Shown here: positions 1 through 6,166 of the stretch, one piece after another
How positions within the stretch are numbered: the first letter of the stretch is position 1
Layout: each line of letters begins with the position of its first letter
Assembly (NCBI GenBank): GCA_001515955.1
Contig: LOES01000006.1
Coordinates: 1 to 7,620 of the forward strand
Length of the DNA: 7,620 nucleotides
Direction of reading: 5' to 3'
DNA from: Clostridia bacterium BRH_c25
GTDB taxonomy: Bacteria > Bacillota_A > Clostridia > Lutisporales > Lutisporaceae
Translations under genes and position numbers: made by a program
The notes under the pieces: generated by a model
Databases searched by the model: none
Told to the model about the DNA's origin: nothing
What the model saw: only the letters and a program-made list of their open reading frames with translations

Positions 1-18
1 AGCAGGAGCAGATAAGAA

Positions 19-39
19 GAAGAATGCCCAGCATTCTTC
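19..39. repeat. Perfect 9-bp hairpin beside heptad element
   Basis: GAAGAATGC at 19-27 is the exact reverse complement of GCATTCTTC at 31-39, with a 3-base loop CCA. No T-tract follows; the heptad element starts immediately at 40. It could be the stem of an upstream gene's terminator separated from its T-run by the element, or an outer part of the element. The second element copy has no clear equivalent on its left side, which argues slightly for the former. Confidence 0.6.
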
Positions 40-229
40 AGATGCGAGATACGAGATTCGAGATGCGAGAGAAGCTGGGGTATTCCTTTTAAGCTAAGTA
101 ACGGATAATCGCGTAGCGATTCCGTGTAACAGACCTGTGTGCCTGTTACACGTCCCCATAACTTCGTAGCCTGGCCCTAACTCCCGTATCTCGCATCTCG
201 TATCCCGCATCTGCGCACGTTAGTGCGCA
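40..229. repeat. Heptad-repeat inverted-repeat element, copy 1
   Basis: The left arm (40-71) consists of about four tandem 7-base units of the form GATNCGA, with N being G, A, T, G. The right arm (181-212) is the reverse complement: 28 of 32 positions pair by Watson-Crick rules and one more as G-T. Inside lie two perfect hairpins: AATCGC/GCGATT (107-112/116-121) and CGTGTAACAG/CTGTTACACG (123-132/143-152). A 7-bp hairpin TGCGCAC/GTGCGCA (212-218/223-229) closes the right side. The same architecture recurs at 6886-7050, including a 17-base segment after the left arm (72-88) identical at 16 positions to 6905-6921. There is no coding content and no transposase. It may be a small non-autonomous mobile or dispersed palindromic element, or an RNA-level processing or termination structure; the sequence alone does not decide. 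Confidence 0.8.
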
Positions 230-249
230 TTCCTCTTAACTAGCGACTG

Positions 250-282
250 AAGCTATGTTTTATATAAGACATAGCTTTTTCT
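250..282 (+). terminator. Intrinsic terminator upstream of mltG
   Basis: AAGCTATGT (250-258) pairs perfectly with ACATAGCTT (269-277) around a 10-base loop, and the stem runs into TTTTT-C-TT. This is a typical rho-independent terminator on the + strand. It should end transcription from a gene lying left of the window and insulate the mltG promoter that begins 7 bases later. Confidence 0.8.
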
Positions 283-288
283 TAAGCC

Positions 289-317
289 TTGTCAAAATAT
301 GTTGCACATTATATAAT
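289..317 (+). promoter_or_regulatory. Sigma-A-type promoter for mltG
   Basis: TTGTCA (289-294) and TATAAT (312-317) are separated by exactly 17 bases; these are 5/6 and 6/6 matches to the housekeeping consensus. The start of transcription would be near 324, giving a leader of about 100 bases. The leader holds a modest GGGTAT/ATACCC inverted repeat (324-329/351-356) and nothing else I can support. Confidence 0.8.
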
Positions 318-423
318 TAATTAGGGTATTAATCATGTTGAATTTCCACCATACCCAATATGAATACTTATGTGTGCTCAGTAAATTATTTTATATGTTC
401 AGCATAGAAAGAAGTGTTGCTAT

Positions 424-1449
424 ATGAAGGTCAAACTAAAATTTAATATATTCAGATTTTTATTTTTTTGCTTCTTACTTTCTCTGGCTGCCGGATACTT
501 CTATTACAACACTGGTTTGAAGGCTGTAAGCAGTACGGGAAATGCTGTTGAAAGACAGATTATCATACCAAAGGGCAGCAGCGTCAAGTCGATAGCAAAA
601 ATCCTTGAGCAGGAGAATATAATAAAAGACAGCATTGTATTTGAATTATATTGCAAGATAAATAAGAAAGCAGACAAAATAAAGGCAGGGAAATACAGTA
701 TAGATAATTCCCTGGAAGTACCGGAAATAGTTGAAGTCATAGTGTCGGGGAAAGCTCTTGTAGATATAATGAAGTTTACGATTCCCGAGGGTTACAATCT
801 GGACCAGATAGTGGAGAAATTAGGCAGCCTGGGAGTAGTAAGCATTGAAGATATTCAGGCTGCATTGGAGCCTGAAAGCTATGAATATGATTTCATCGGA
901 CAAATACCCGATAGGGAAATGAGTCTGGAGGGTTACCTGTTCCCGGATACCTATGAGATTTATAAGGACACAAGGGCTGAAATTATAATAGACAAGCTGT
1001 TGGAACGTTTCGATGAAGTGTTTACCGAAGAATACAGAGATAGGGCTAAAGAACTCAATATGACTATTGACCAGGTGATTACACTTGCATCAATAATAGA
1101 AAGAGAAGCAAAGCTGGACTCTGAGAGAAAGACTATATCTGCCATATTCCACAACAGGCTGGAAAAGAACATGATGCTTCAAAGCTGTGCCACTGTTCAA
1201 TACCTTTTAAAAGAACAGAAGGAAGTATTGACATATAAGGATCTGGAAATAGAATCACCCTACAACACTTACAAGAATATGGGCTTGCCTCCGGGACCCA
1301 TTGCATCCCCCGGCTTGAAAGCAATAGAAGCTGCACTTTATCCTGAAGAGGCGGAATACCTTTATTTCTTTGCAAAGGATGACGGTTCCCATGTTTTCTC
1401 AAGGACCTACAATGAGCATATTAATGCCCAGAATAAATTGAAGAAATAA
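424..1449 (+). CDS. mltG: Endolytic murein transglycosylase MltG (YceG family)
   Basis: MltG cleaves nascent peptidoglycan glycan strands at the outer face of the cytoplasmic membrane and is thought to set glycan length by terminating synthesis. The 341-residue length fits the family. A basic N-terminus leads into one membrane segment (about residues 9-28), then a LysM-like region (about 43-110), then the YceG catalytic domain. The motif LASIIEREA (221-229) contains the expected catalytic glutamate, Glu226. The conserved QSCATVQYLL (253-262) and GLPPGPIASPG (287-297) segments are also present. The ATG at 424 has only a weak ribosome site (GAAGTG at 411-416), but starts right at the signal anchor. 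It is driven by the promoter at 289-317 and followed by its own terminator at 1468, so it is probably mainly monocistronic although its neighbours match the yrrL-yrrM order of Bacillus. Confidence 0.95.
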   Translation: MKVKLKFNIFRFLFFCFLLSLAAGYFYYNTGLKAVSSTGNAVERQIIIPKGSSVKSIAKILEQENIIKDSIVFELYCKINKKADKIKAGKYSIDNSLEVPEIVEVIVSGKALVDIMKFTIPEGYNLDQIVEKLGSLGVVSIEDIQAALEPESYEYDFIGQIPDREMSLEGYLFPDTYEIYKDTRAEIIIDKLLERFDEVFTEEYRDRAKELNMTIDQVITLASIIEREAKLDSERKTISAIFHNRLEKNMMLQSCATVQYLLKEQKEVLTYKDLEIESPYNTYKNMGLPPGPIASPGLKAIEAALYPEEAEYLYFFAKDDGSHVFSRTYNEHINAQNKLKK

Positions 1450-1467
1450 CTCAAAAACTAAAGTCGC

Positions 1468-1498
1468 AAAAATACATGGCCTAATCCATGTATTTTTT
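1468..1498 (+). terminator. Intrinsic terminator between mltG and trmR
   Basis: AAAAATACATGG (1468-1479) pairs perfectly with CCATGTATTTTT (1486-1497) around CCTAAT. The 3' arm ends in six T residues (1493-1498) and the 5' arm begins with an A-tract, so it could also work on the - strand. It lies 18 bases after the mltG stop and only 24 bases before the trmR start, so trmR is reached by read-through or from a promoter I could not identify. Confidence 0.8.
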
Positions 1499-1521
1499 AT
1501 GAACATATACGAGGTGAGAAA

Positions 1522-2187
1522 GTGACAAACATCAACCATGAGTATATTGATAAATTCCTGTTTGGTATGATACCTGTCCGCTGCGGAATACTAAAGGAAA
1601 TGGAAGAATACGCAGAGAAAAACCATGTGCCCATCATTACCCCGGACATTGCGGGTTTATTGGCAGTGCTTATAAAGTCTACTAATATAAAGTCCATTTT
1701 GGAGGTAGGCACAGCAATCGGTTATTCTGCAATACATATGGGCCTCTGTGCAGGAGAAGGCTTTTCTATCACTACAATAGAAAGAAATGAAGAGTCTGCA
1801 GCGAAGGCAGCAGGTTTTATAAAGCAGGCGGGACTGGAAGACAGTATTAAGATAATAACCGGGGATGCCGGAGAACTGCTTAAAGATGTAACCGGAAGCT
1901 TTGACATGATATTTGTAGATGCGGCTAAAGGCCAGTATATGGAATTTATGAAGGACAGTATAGGCAAGCTTAGGACCGGCGGACTATTCGTATGCGACAA
2001 CGTGCTTTTCAGAGGAATGGTAGCCGAGAGGAGTCTGCTGATAAGAAGGAAAATCACTATTGTGAAAAGGCTCAAGAAGTTCCTAAGCTTCATATCCTCC
2101 TGTGAAAGCCTTCAGACTGCCATAATTCCAATGGGAGACGGCATATCAATAAGCTGCAAGCTTAAGGAGGTTGAATTCAATGAATAG
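1522..2187 (+). CDS. trmR: tRNA 5-hydroxyuridine O-methyltransferase TrmR-like (YrrM family)
   Basis: This is a class I SAM-dependent O-methyltransferase of the catechol-O-methyltransferase-like fold, 221 residues. Motif I, EVGTAIGYS (61-69), is the SAM loop. IFVDAAKGQY (130-139) and VCDNVLFRG (157-165) carry the acidic metal-site residues Asp133 and Asp159-Asn160. The RRK-TIVKRLKKF stretch (175-187) and MGDGISIS (204-211) are typical of the YrrM branch. In B. subtilis, YrrM/TrmR methylates 5-hydroxyuridine at tRNA position 34 to 5-methoxyuridine. The call rests on family resemblance plus the adjacent U32 gene, whose Bacillus relatives make the hydroxyuridine. The start is GTG with Shine-Dalgarno GAGGTG (1511-1516), 5 bases away. 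The stop overlaps the next start by 8 bases, implying translational coupling. A different small-molecule or RNA substrate is possible. Confidence 0.88.
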   Translation: MTNINHEYIDKFLFGMIPVRCGILKEMEEYAEKNHVPIITPDIAGLLAVLIKSTNIKSILEVGTAIGYSAIHMGLCAGEGFSITTIERNEESAAKAAGFIKQAGLEDSIKIITGDAGELLKDVTGSFDMIFVDAAKGQYMEFMKDSIGKLRTGGLFVCDNVLFRGMVAERSLLIRRKITIVKRLKKFLSFISSCESLQTAIIPMGDGISISCKLKEVEFNE

Positions 2188-3415
2188 ACCGGAAATACTT
2201 GCCCCGGCAGGTAATTTGGAAAAATTGAAGATGGCGGTAATATACGGAGCCGACGCAGTATATATAGGTGGTGATAAGTACGGGCTCAGAGCAGCTGCGG
2301 GAAACTTCACCATAAATGAAATAAAAGAAGGTGCGGATTATGCCCATGCAAAGGGAAAGAAGCTTTATGTCACAGTAAATATAATACCGCACAATGAAGA
2401 TCTGGAAGGGCTTCCTGAATACTTGAAGGAGCTTGAAGATACAGGGGCTGATGCCCTTATTGTATCAGACCCGAGCATAATTATGACAGCAAAGGAGGTT
2501 GTGCCTGAAATGGAGCTGCATTTAAGCACTCAGGCAAGCAACACCAACTACAAGAGTGCCGGGTTCTGGCACAGGCTCGGAATAAAAAGGATAGTACTGG
2601 CAAGAGAATTGAGCTTTGAGGAGATAAGGGAAACCATAGATAAGTCTCCTGAGAGCTTGGAATATGAAGTGTTTGTTCATGGTGCAATGTGCATGGCCTA
2701 TTCTGGCAGGTGTCTGCTGAGCAATTACATGGTAGGCAGAGACGCAAACAGGGGTGAATGCGCCCAGCCTTGCAGATACAAGTACTATCTGGTAGAGGAG
2801 AAGCGTCCCGGGCAATATATGCCGATAGATGAGGATGAAAGAGGCACATACATATTCAACTCCAGAGATCTTTGCATGATTGAGTACATCCCTGAGCTTG
2901 TGAAGCTGGGAGTAAGAAGTCTGAAAATAGAAGGAAGAATGAAAAGCTCATACTATGTAGCATCGGTGGTAAGGGCATATAGACTGGCTTTAGACAGCTA
3001 TTTGGAAAACCCGGAAGGATATGAGTTCAAGAAGGAATGGCTTGATGAACTTTCAAAGGCCAGCCACAGGGAATTCGGTACAGGCTTTTATTTCGGCAAG
3101 CCGGATGCAAAAGGGCAGATATATGAGTCAAGCTCCTATTTAAGGGATTATGCCTTTACAGGTCTGGTGCTTGATTATGACAGTAATACCGGACTGGCTA
3201 CTGTTGAACAAAGGAACAGAATGCTGGTAGGGGATGTAATAGAAGTAATAGGACCTCACAGACAGCTGTTCTCACAGAAGCTTGAAAAGATGTGGAATGA
3301 GGAGGGGGAAGAAATATCATCCGCTCCACACCCTCAGCAGATTATAACCATTAAAATGGAAAAGCCTGTTGAAAAAAATGATATATTAAGAAGGGAGCGG
3401 AAAGATGGTGAGTGA
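2180..3415 (+). CDS. trhP: U32 family protein, tRNA hydroxylation TrhP-like
   Basis: This 411-residue protein belongs to the peptidase U32 (collagenase-like) family. The N-terminal [14 protein letters not shown] (4-17) opens the TIM-barrel-like domain. The U32 signature runs from about 163 to 200: [14 protein letters not shown] followed by [11 protein letters not shown]. Its four cysteines (171, 178, 194, 198) are the expected iron-sulfur ligands. A beta-rich C-terminal domain follows (about 325-405). Relatives YegQ (E. coli) and YrrN/YrrO (B. subtilis) are TrhP proteins that form 5-hydroxyuridine at tRNA U34 using a prephenate-derived pathway; protease activity is doubtful. ATG 2180 is chosen over the upstream TTG 2171 because AAGGAGG (2164-2170) abuts that TTG but sits 9 bases from the ATG. 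The gene overlaps trmR by 8 bases and udk by 11. Bacillus has two such genes here; this window has one. Confidence 0.88.
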   Translation: MNRPEILAPAGNLEKLKMAVIYGADAVYIGGDKYGLRAAAGNFTINEIKEGADYAHAKGKKLYVTVNIIPHNEDLEGLPEYLKELEDTGADALIVSDPSIIMTAKEVVPEMELHLSTQASNTNYKSAGFWHRLGIKRIVLARELSFEEIRETIDKSPESLEYEVFVHGAMCMAYSGRCLLSNYMVGRDANRGECAQPCRYKYYLVEEKRPGQYMPIDEDERGTYIFNSRDLCMIEYIPELVKLGVRSLKIEGRMKSSYYVASVVRAYRLALDSYLENPEGYEFKKEWLDELSKASHREFGTGFYFGKPDAKGQIYESSSYLRDYAFTGLVLDYDSNTGLATVEQRNRMLVGDVIEVIGPHRQLFSQKLEKMWNEEGEEISSAPHPQQIITIKMEKPVEKNDILRRERKDGE

Positions 3416-4049
3416 GGTAAAAAATAAAAAGCCTCTTGTAATTGGAATAGCAGGGGGAACAGGATCCGGTAAGAGCACTGTTGCAAGAGCTATTTTAGAG
3501 AGTATACCGAAAAAGAATGTGGCAATAATTGAACAAGATTGCTATTACAAGGATCAGAGCCATCTGCCGGCAGAGGTACGGGTAAATGTAAACTATGATC
3601 ATCCTCTGGCCTTTGATATGGAGCTTATGATAGAGCAGGTAGAAAAGCTTATCAGTGGACAAGCCATAGAGAAGCCCCAATATGATTTCACTGTGCATAA
3701 CAGGGAAAAGCATACCTTCACTGTTGAACCCAAAGCTATAATTCTTTTAGAGGGTATTTTGATACTTGACTCTCCAAAGCTCAGAGAATTAATGGATATA
3801 AAGATTTTCGTCGATACAGATGCTGATGTCAGGATTATCAGAAGAATTGTAAGAGACATGAGGGAAAGGGGCCGGTCCCTTGAGTCGGTCATCAGTCAGT
3901 ATCTGAACATTGTAAAGCCGGCGCATAATGAGTTCTGTGAGCCTACAAAGAGATATGCGGATATAATTATACCGGAAGGCGGCTACAATAAAGTTGCAGT
4001 GGATATAATGGTTACAAAGGTGAAATCAATTATAGGCGAGAAGCAGTAA
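3405..4049 (+). CDS. udk: Uridine kinase (uridine/cytidine salvage)
   Basis: Uridine kinase phosphorylates uridine and cytidine to UMP and CMP in pyrimidine salvage; it is cytosolic. At 214 residues it matches the usual Udk length. The P-loop GGTGSGKST (17-25) follows a short N-terminal tail. Further family segments are [10 protein letters not shown] (about 41-50), NYDHPLAFD (about 62-70) and the C-terminal [20 protein letters not shown] (about 183-202). The ATG is preceded by AAGGGAG (3391-3397), 7 bases away. It overlaps the U32 stop by 11 bases, so trmR, the U32 gene and udk form one translational unit. In B. subtilis, greA follows udk; here greA is absent and a PBP gene comes next. A related nucleoside or phosphoribulokinase-like kinase is an unlikely alternative. 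Confidence 0.93.
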   Translation: MVSEVKNKKPLVIGIAGGTGSGKSTVARAILESIPKKNVAIIEQDCYYKDQSHLPAEVRVNVNYDHPLAFDMELMIEQVEKLISGQAIEKPQYDFTVHNREKHTFTVEPKAIILLEGILILDSPKLRELMDIKIFVDTDADVRIIRRIVRDMRERGRSLESVISQYLNIVKPAHNEFCEPTKRYADIIIPEGGYNKVAVDIMVTKVKSIIGEKQ

Positions 4050-4067
4050 AAAGTTACTCAGGTGTAT

Positions 4068-4107
4068 AACCTCCCACAATCTGACAACAATAAGATAAAG
4101 GGAGGTT
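4068..4107 (+). promoter_or_regulatory. Candidate Shine-Dalgarno-sequestering hairpin before the PBP gene
   Basis: AACCTCCC (4068-4075) is the perfect reverse complement of GGGAGGTT (4100-4107), which contains the whole Shine-Dalgarno of the PBP gene starting at 4113. The loop is 24 A-rich bases. The stem lies entirely in the 63-base gap after the udk stop. In the folded state the ribosome site would be hidden; passage of ribosomes through udk would not necessarily open it. No known riboswitch core is visible. Confidence 0.5.
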
Positions 4108-4112
4108 TTATT

Positions 4113-5891
4113 TTGTCCGGAATTTTGAAATTTATTAAGAAAACTGCTGTGGAAGAGCAAAAGACGGAAGAAGAAAGCAATAGGGCTGAGCTTCTCACTC
4201 TGCCGGGTACCAGACTGTATAGAAAAAACAACTATATGATTATTCACAAGAAAAGATTGAAGATAATAGGAATTTCCTTTATATTACTGTATATGCTTAT
4301 GTTGGGCAGACTTTTCTACATTCAGGTATATATGGGGAAGGAATACAGTGAGAGGGCTGTAAGGCAGAGGATGGTCCATATACCCATTTCCGCCAACAGA
4401 GGGATTATATATGACAGGAATATGATCCCCATTACTGATAGAGAGATCAGAAAAGCGGTTATTGCATATCCTGCCTTTGTTTATGATAAAAAAGCGGCGA
4501 TAGATACAATCTCCAAAGCCTGTGGAATTCCAAGAGAAACAGTGGAGAAAAAAATGGATGGTTCAGTGGATACAGTGGAATTCATTTGTGGAGTAGAAAA
4601 CAATGACTACCTGTCTTTAATTGACAGCGGGAGGCTAAAAGGTGTTATTGCGGTAGAAAAAAGACTAAGGTATTCTGATGAGGATATTGCAAGGCATGTG
4701 ATCGGCTACATAGGCAAGACAGATAAGATAGGACACATGGGCGTAGAAAAGAGTATGAACAGCTATCTGGAAGCCAGCGGCAGCGACAGTATAGCAGCGG
4801 TAGTGGACAGCGGCAAGAATATTATACGAGGGCTTGGTTTTCGGAAGGTTGATGCGCCGAAGGATGGACAAAGCTACAGTATAAAGCTTACCCTTGATTA
4901 TCATATACAGAATATAATTGAAAGGATCATGGAGGATAATGATATACAAGGCTCCATAGTCGTAATGGATGTAAAAAATGGAGATATATTGGGAATGGCG
5001 AGCAAGCCGGACTTTGACCAGGACAATTTGGACAAATATTTAAAAAGCAGCGGCAATGAGCTGATAAACAAATCCATATGGCAGTTTGACCTTGGCTCAA
5101 TATTCAAGACTGTAGTGGCTGCTGCTGCAATTGAAGGAGGCTTTGTAAACCCATATGAAAAATACAAATGTGAAGGTTATATTGATGTTGGAAACAACAG
5201 GATAAAATGCTCCACCTACAAGTCCCATGAAGATAGGGAGATTGATATGATAGAGGCCTTTGCCTTATCCTGCAACAGTACTTATATTAAGATAGGAACA
5301 AAAACGGGTGCGGGGGAAATACTTGAGATGGCTGAAAAGCTGGGCTTTGGCCAGAAGCTGTGCTTTACCATTCCTGAGGAAAAGGCAGGCTATATACCAA
5401 CAGTGCAGGAGGACGGCATAGGGAATATTTCCATTGGCCAGGGGAAGATACAGGCCACACCGCTTCAGATAACCTCAATGATGGCTACCATCGCAAACAA
5501 TGGTATAAGGAATGACCCTCAGCTGGTTGAGTCCCTTATAACCGAAAAAGGACTGACTGTAAAGAAGCTTGAAAGGTCAAGGCCTCAAATTGTATTGAAT
5601 CCTATAACCTCGAAGCTATTGAAGGAAATGCTGCATGAAGTCACAGTGACAGGTACGGGGAAGCAGGCAAATATGGATGAATACGGCGGCAGCTGTGGAA
5701 AAACAAGCTCCGCACAGACGGGAATAGATGAAGGAGAGGTAGTTCATGGGTGGTTTGCAGGTTTTGTACCTTATGAAAAGCCTCAATATGCTATTACGGT
5801 ATTCATTTACAACGGACAGTCCGGAGGCGGCGCAGCCGCTCCTATATTCAAGGAGGCGGCAACAGAGATATTGAAAACCGTAAAAAGGTAA
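4113..5891 (+). CDS. Class B penicillin-binding protein (transpeptidase), PbpI/SpoVD-like
   Basis: This monofunctional DD-transpeptidase of 592 residues cross-links peptidoglycan stem peptides outside the membrane. A cytoplasmic tail (1-49) is followed by one membrane anchor (about 50-71), a PBP dimerisation domain beginning at ANRGIIYDRN, and the transpeptidase domain. The active-site motifs are SIFK (Ser329, Lys332), SCN (Ser386, Asn388) and KTS (530-532) where KTG is usual. No PASTA domain is visible, unlike many SpoVD or PBP2x proteins. The TTG at 4113 is preferred because AAAGGGAGG ends 7 bases before it; a GTG at 4062 in frame has no ribosome site. By position after udk it corresponds to B. 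subtilis pbpI (yrrR; PBP4b, 584 residues), a mother-cell class B PBP. The downstream sigK gene makes a sporulation role plausible, but vegetative elongation or division roles are not excluded. Confidence 0.9.
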   Translation: MSGILKFIKKTAVEEQKTEEESNRAELLTLPGTRLYRKNNYMIIHKKRLKIIGISFILLYMLMLGRLFYIQVYMGKEYSERAVRQRMVHIPISANRGIIYDRNMIPITDREIRKAVIAYPAFVYDKKAAIDTISKACGIPRETVEKKMDGSVDTVEFICGVENNDYLSLIDSGRLKGVIAVEKRLRYSDEDIARHVIGYIGKTDKIGHMGVEKSMNSYLEASGSDSIAAVVDSGKNIIRGLGFRKVDAPKDGQSYSIKLTLDYHIQNIIERIMEDNDIQGSIVVMDVKNGDILGMASKPDFDQDNLDKYLKSSGNELINKSIWQFDLGSIFKTVVAAAAIEGGFVNPYEKYKCEGYIDVGNNRIKCSTYKSHEDREIDMIEAFALSCNSTYIKIGTKTGAGEILEMAEKLGFGQKLCFTIPEEKAGYIPTVQEDGIGNISIGQGKIQATPLQITSMMATIANNGIRNDPQLVESLITEKGLTVKKLERSRPQIVLNPITSKLLKEMLHEVTVTGTGKQANMDEYGGSCGKTSSAQTGIDEGEVVHGWFAGFVPYEKPQYAITVFIYNGQSGGGAAAPIFKEAATEILKTVKR

Positions 5892-5994
5892 CGTGTAACA
5901 CGGCATTACACGGAGACTGCACGGAACACAGGTTGGGAAAATTATAAAAACCTTACCGTGTGATTCCGTGGAACATCCGTGTGTTCAGTGTTAC
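5888..5994. repeat. Long inverted repeat with CACGG units every 10-11 bases
   Basis: The left arm (about 5888-5932) contains CACGG three times, with the enclosing hexamers beginning at 5898, 5908 and 5919. The right arm (about 5951-5994) contains CCGTG three times, at 5956, 5966 and 5977. Both arms share outer GTAAC/GTTAC ends and an inner AGG/CCT closure, around an AT-rich loop. Pairing is imperfect with small bulges. The left end includes the PBP stop codon. It may serve as the end of the PBP transcript, though no T-run follows, or be another dispersed palindromic element. Its right arm resembles the centre of the element at 40-229. Confidence 0.75.
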
Positions 5995-6008
5995 CCGAAG
6001 CCCTATTT

Positions 6009-6026
6009 ACATAAAAATTTTTATGT
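6009..6026. promoter_or_regulatory. 18-bp perfect AT-rich palindrome upstream of sigK
   Basis: The sequence ACATAAAAATTTTTATGT equals its own reverse complement. It lies 15 bases after the preceding inverted repeat and about 40 bases upstream of the candidate sigK promoter -10. It could be an operator for a dimeric regulator or an upstream AT-rich element, and at low strength a weak bidirectional terminator. AT-rich palindromes also arise by chance in such spacers. Confidence 0.45.
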
Positions 6027-6040
6027 TTCATATCAATACA

Positions 6041-6070
6041 GGCACACTTTTAAAGAGGAAATCATATAAT
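6041..6070 (+). promoter_or_regulatory. Candidate sigma-E-type sporulation promoter of sigK
   Basis: CATATAAT (6063-6070) matches the sigma-E -10 pattern CATACAAT at 7 of 8 positions. GGCACACT (6041-6048), 14 bases upstream, is a partial match to the -35 pattern GTCATATT (5 of 8). In B. subtilis, sigK is transcribed by sigma-E and later by SigK itself. TATAAT at 6065-6070 also fits a sigma-A -10, but no good TTGACA sits 16-18 bases upstream. The leader would be about 90 bases. Confidence 0.5.
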
Positions 6071-6080
6071 CTTAGTAGGC

Positions 6081-6143
6081 GAAGTTTTCCGTTGTATAAA
6101 CCCTTGTTCATTTTTTGAAAAAGGGTTTATATCGGCAAACTTC
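6081..6143 (+). promoter_or_regulatory. Large bulged hairpin in the sigK leader
   Basis: The outer stem 6081-6091 pairs with 6133-6143 (10 of 11 positions). The inner stem TATAAACCCTT (6095-6105) pairs perfectly with AAGGGTTTATA (6121-6131). TTC/GAA adds three more pairs around an A-T6 loop. A possible G-T pair (6094/6132) reduces the bulge to two bases. It ends 9 bases before the sigK Shine-Dalgarno (6153-6159), so it does not mask that site. It could be an mRNA stabiliser, an attenuator or a protein-binding site. Confidence 0.7.
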
Positions 6144-6166
6144 TTGAAATTTGGAGGTGTGCTTCT

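Noticed and set aside
40..71. Heptad repeats considered as a CRISPR array or simple microsatellite
   Set aside because: Units are 7 bases with no spacers, so it is not CRISPR. A plain microsatellite would not explain the matching reverse-complement arm and the shared interior in two copies.
2..97. Open frame running from the left edge through the heptad arm to a TAA at 95-97, possibly the tail of an upstream gene
   Set aside because: The translated residues resemble no family I know, about half of the frame is repeat sequence that is stop-free by composition, and other frames stop at 13-15 and 88-90, so the true gene end cannot be chosen.
4062..4112. Upstream GTG start for the PBP gene
   Set aside because: No Shine-Dalgarno precedes it, and the strong GGGAGG lies between it and the in-frame TTG at 4113.
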